Below, piece after piece: positions 62,976-64,000 of a DNA stretch of 64,000 nt. How positions within the stretch are numbered: position 1 is the stretch's first letter; every line of letters starts with the position of its first letter. The translations under genes were made by a program, and so were the position numbers. Source of the stretch: Balaenoptera acutorostrata. Its lineage: Eukaryota > Chordata > Mammalia > Artiodactyla > Balaenopteridae. The notes under the pieces were generated by a model, which worked only from the letters and a program-made list of their open reading frames with translations, made no database searches and was not told the origin of the DNA. The DNA lies in NCBI RefSeq assembly GCF_949987535.1, contig NC_080074.1:27177268-27241267 (forward strand). The letters are read 5' to 3'.

Positions 62976-64000
62976 CTGCTCCCTTCCACTTCCTTTCATT
63001 ACCCTCTCCTTGGGAAAGAATCAAAGACCTCTTTCCACATGCTCAGTGATGCCCACAATTCCTTAAACAGGAGACAAGGCCTTGCATTTCTAGGATGACC
63101 TTAGGTTTGGTTTGCCCAGGACCCTTCTGGGACAGTTCTGGTTTATACCTATTGTTCTGGTGTAATTTTAAAGGATGCTAAAAATACCCCTGGATGGATG
63201 ATAAATTCTATTGCCGCTTGAATGCTTTTTCAGAGAGAAAAACCTGAAGGGTGAGTACCACCGCAAGAGGAGAACACACAGCTTTCAATTCACAGTGAAG
63301 GGGCAAATGGCTAGGGTTTTGGGACAGGGCATAGGAGGGAGCACACAGGGTGCAAGGGGTTCCCTAGTGTAGGGAAAGGCCCAGAATGAGAAACTGGGTG
63401 CTCTAATGGCAAACCTCGCCCACTCCCTAGATTTCGAGTTATCTACTCTGCTCCTAAGAAATACAGGCCTTTGTTCCTGTGTTTTTGTTCTTTCTCTGCT
63501 TTCTCTCCTTTCACATGGTCCCAATCTACCTTCTGCCAGTGCCCATGGGCTTATTGGAACCTACCCCTTGACAAAAAGTCTCAAACTCTTGCCCAGATAA
63601 CTCCCTGCTTTCCTGACATCTTTCCAAGTTCTCCACAAGATTGACAAAGGTGTTATGTAAAGTGATAGTCACCCGCACTTATGCTGTTTCGAGTCTGTCT
63701 TTTTCCAGACCGACCCCTCAAAACTTAAAGTTATTTGGGGCGTACCCCACCCCTACTCCCTCCTTTTTCTGGACACTCCCTGACCCTGAATAACTGAAAA
63801 TCAGGCCTGCCTCCGCCCCTCCTCCCATCAGTTGATGATGTTTTACCTGCCTCCTGTGCTAATAAAAACAAGTCACAAATAAGGCGGTTTATCTATCCTG
63901 GCAACAAGTATTTGAAATGCATAAATTGGTCTTGATTTAAATTGTACAGGCTCATTATCTGTGAGAAAACCGGGCTGCCCCACACGCCTATTAGAATGAT
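62976..64000. other. unassigned; possible conserved stretch at the end
   Basis: About 1 kb to the right edge without repeat or exon. The last ~190 bp (63810-64000: TGCTAATAAAAACAAGTCAC, AATAAGGCGGTTTATC, GAAATGCATAAATTGG) is repeat-free and could be a conserved non-coding element continuing past the window. Inference only. Confidence 0.35.

Noticed and set aside
1..64000. A new multi-gene biological system (defence, biosynthetic or viral)
   Set aside because: No intact genes, clusters or internal proviral regions were found; all structured signals resolve to mammalian repeats, retro-fragments or short regulatory motifs.

Overview
The window is nuclear DNA from a mammal, very probably a cetacean (whale or dolphin). 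The main evidence is seven copies of a tRNA-derived SINE of the CHR family. They carry a visible A-box, the B-box GGTTCGAGCC, an AATAAATAAA tail and target-site duplications. CHR SINEs are known from cetaceans, hippos and ruminants. I saw no ruminant BovB or Bov-tA, no pig PRE-1 and no primate Alu. Old mammal-wide repeats (MIR, L2, MER5-type hAT elements, MaLR and ERVL LTRs) fill much of the rest.

I found no intact protein-coding gene. Open frames of 60-197 codons are what chance gives in 64 kb, or are translations of repeats. Gene-like remains are: (i) a 58-codon intronless DPYSL (CRMP) fragment at 34942-35115, minus strand, closest to DPYSL3; (ii) the C-terminal part of a hAT/Charlie transposase at 39136-39486 inside a decayed ~1.8-kb element; (iii) an anonymous poly(A)-tailed retrocopy at 47547-47759; (iv) a weak 84-codon candidate exon or relic at 3410-3664, minus strand. 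The window is best read as intergenic or deep intronic.

Layout. 1-13 kb: mostly unassigned sequence with L2/MIR relics, one CHR SINE (4315) and two long microsatellites (6811, 10284). 13-22 kb: an L1 3' end (15513), a long-form CHR SINE (16829), L2 stretches and a MaLR/ERVL-type LTR (21640). 22.6-23.6 kb: the only CpG-rich region, with two good CTCF-like motifs; it is the best candidate regulatory island. 24-34 kb: L2, L1, MIR and LTR-like relics, plus a perfect RFX X-box palindrome at 33191. 35-46 kb: the busiest retroposon district, with five CHR SINEs, the hAT element, two small inverted-repeat DNA elements, two LTRs and a 43-bp minisatellite. 46-64 kb: L1 and L2 blocks, a retrocopy nested in a DNA transposon, MIRs and LTRs.

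The most unusual signal concerns retroposition. Two of the seven CHR SINEs carry 29-44 nt of non-SINE sequence between the SINE tail and a second A-rich tail, both inside one target-site duplication. Both extra segments end in TTT. This looks like SINE-mediated 3' transduction after Pol III read-through to a T-run. I found no novel gene system, CRISPR array, operon or toxin locus. Family names for old repeats are from memory of consensus sequences and their edges are approximate.
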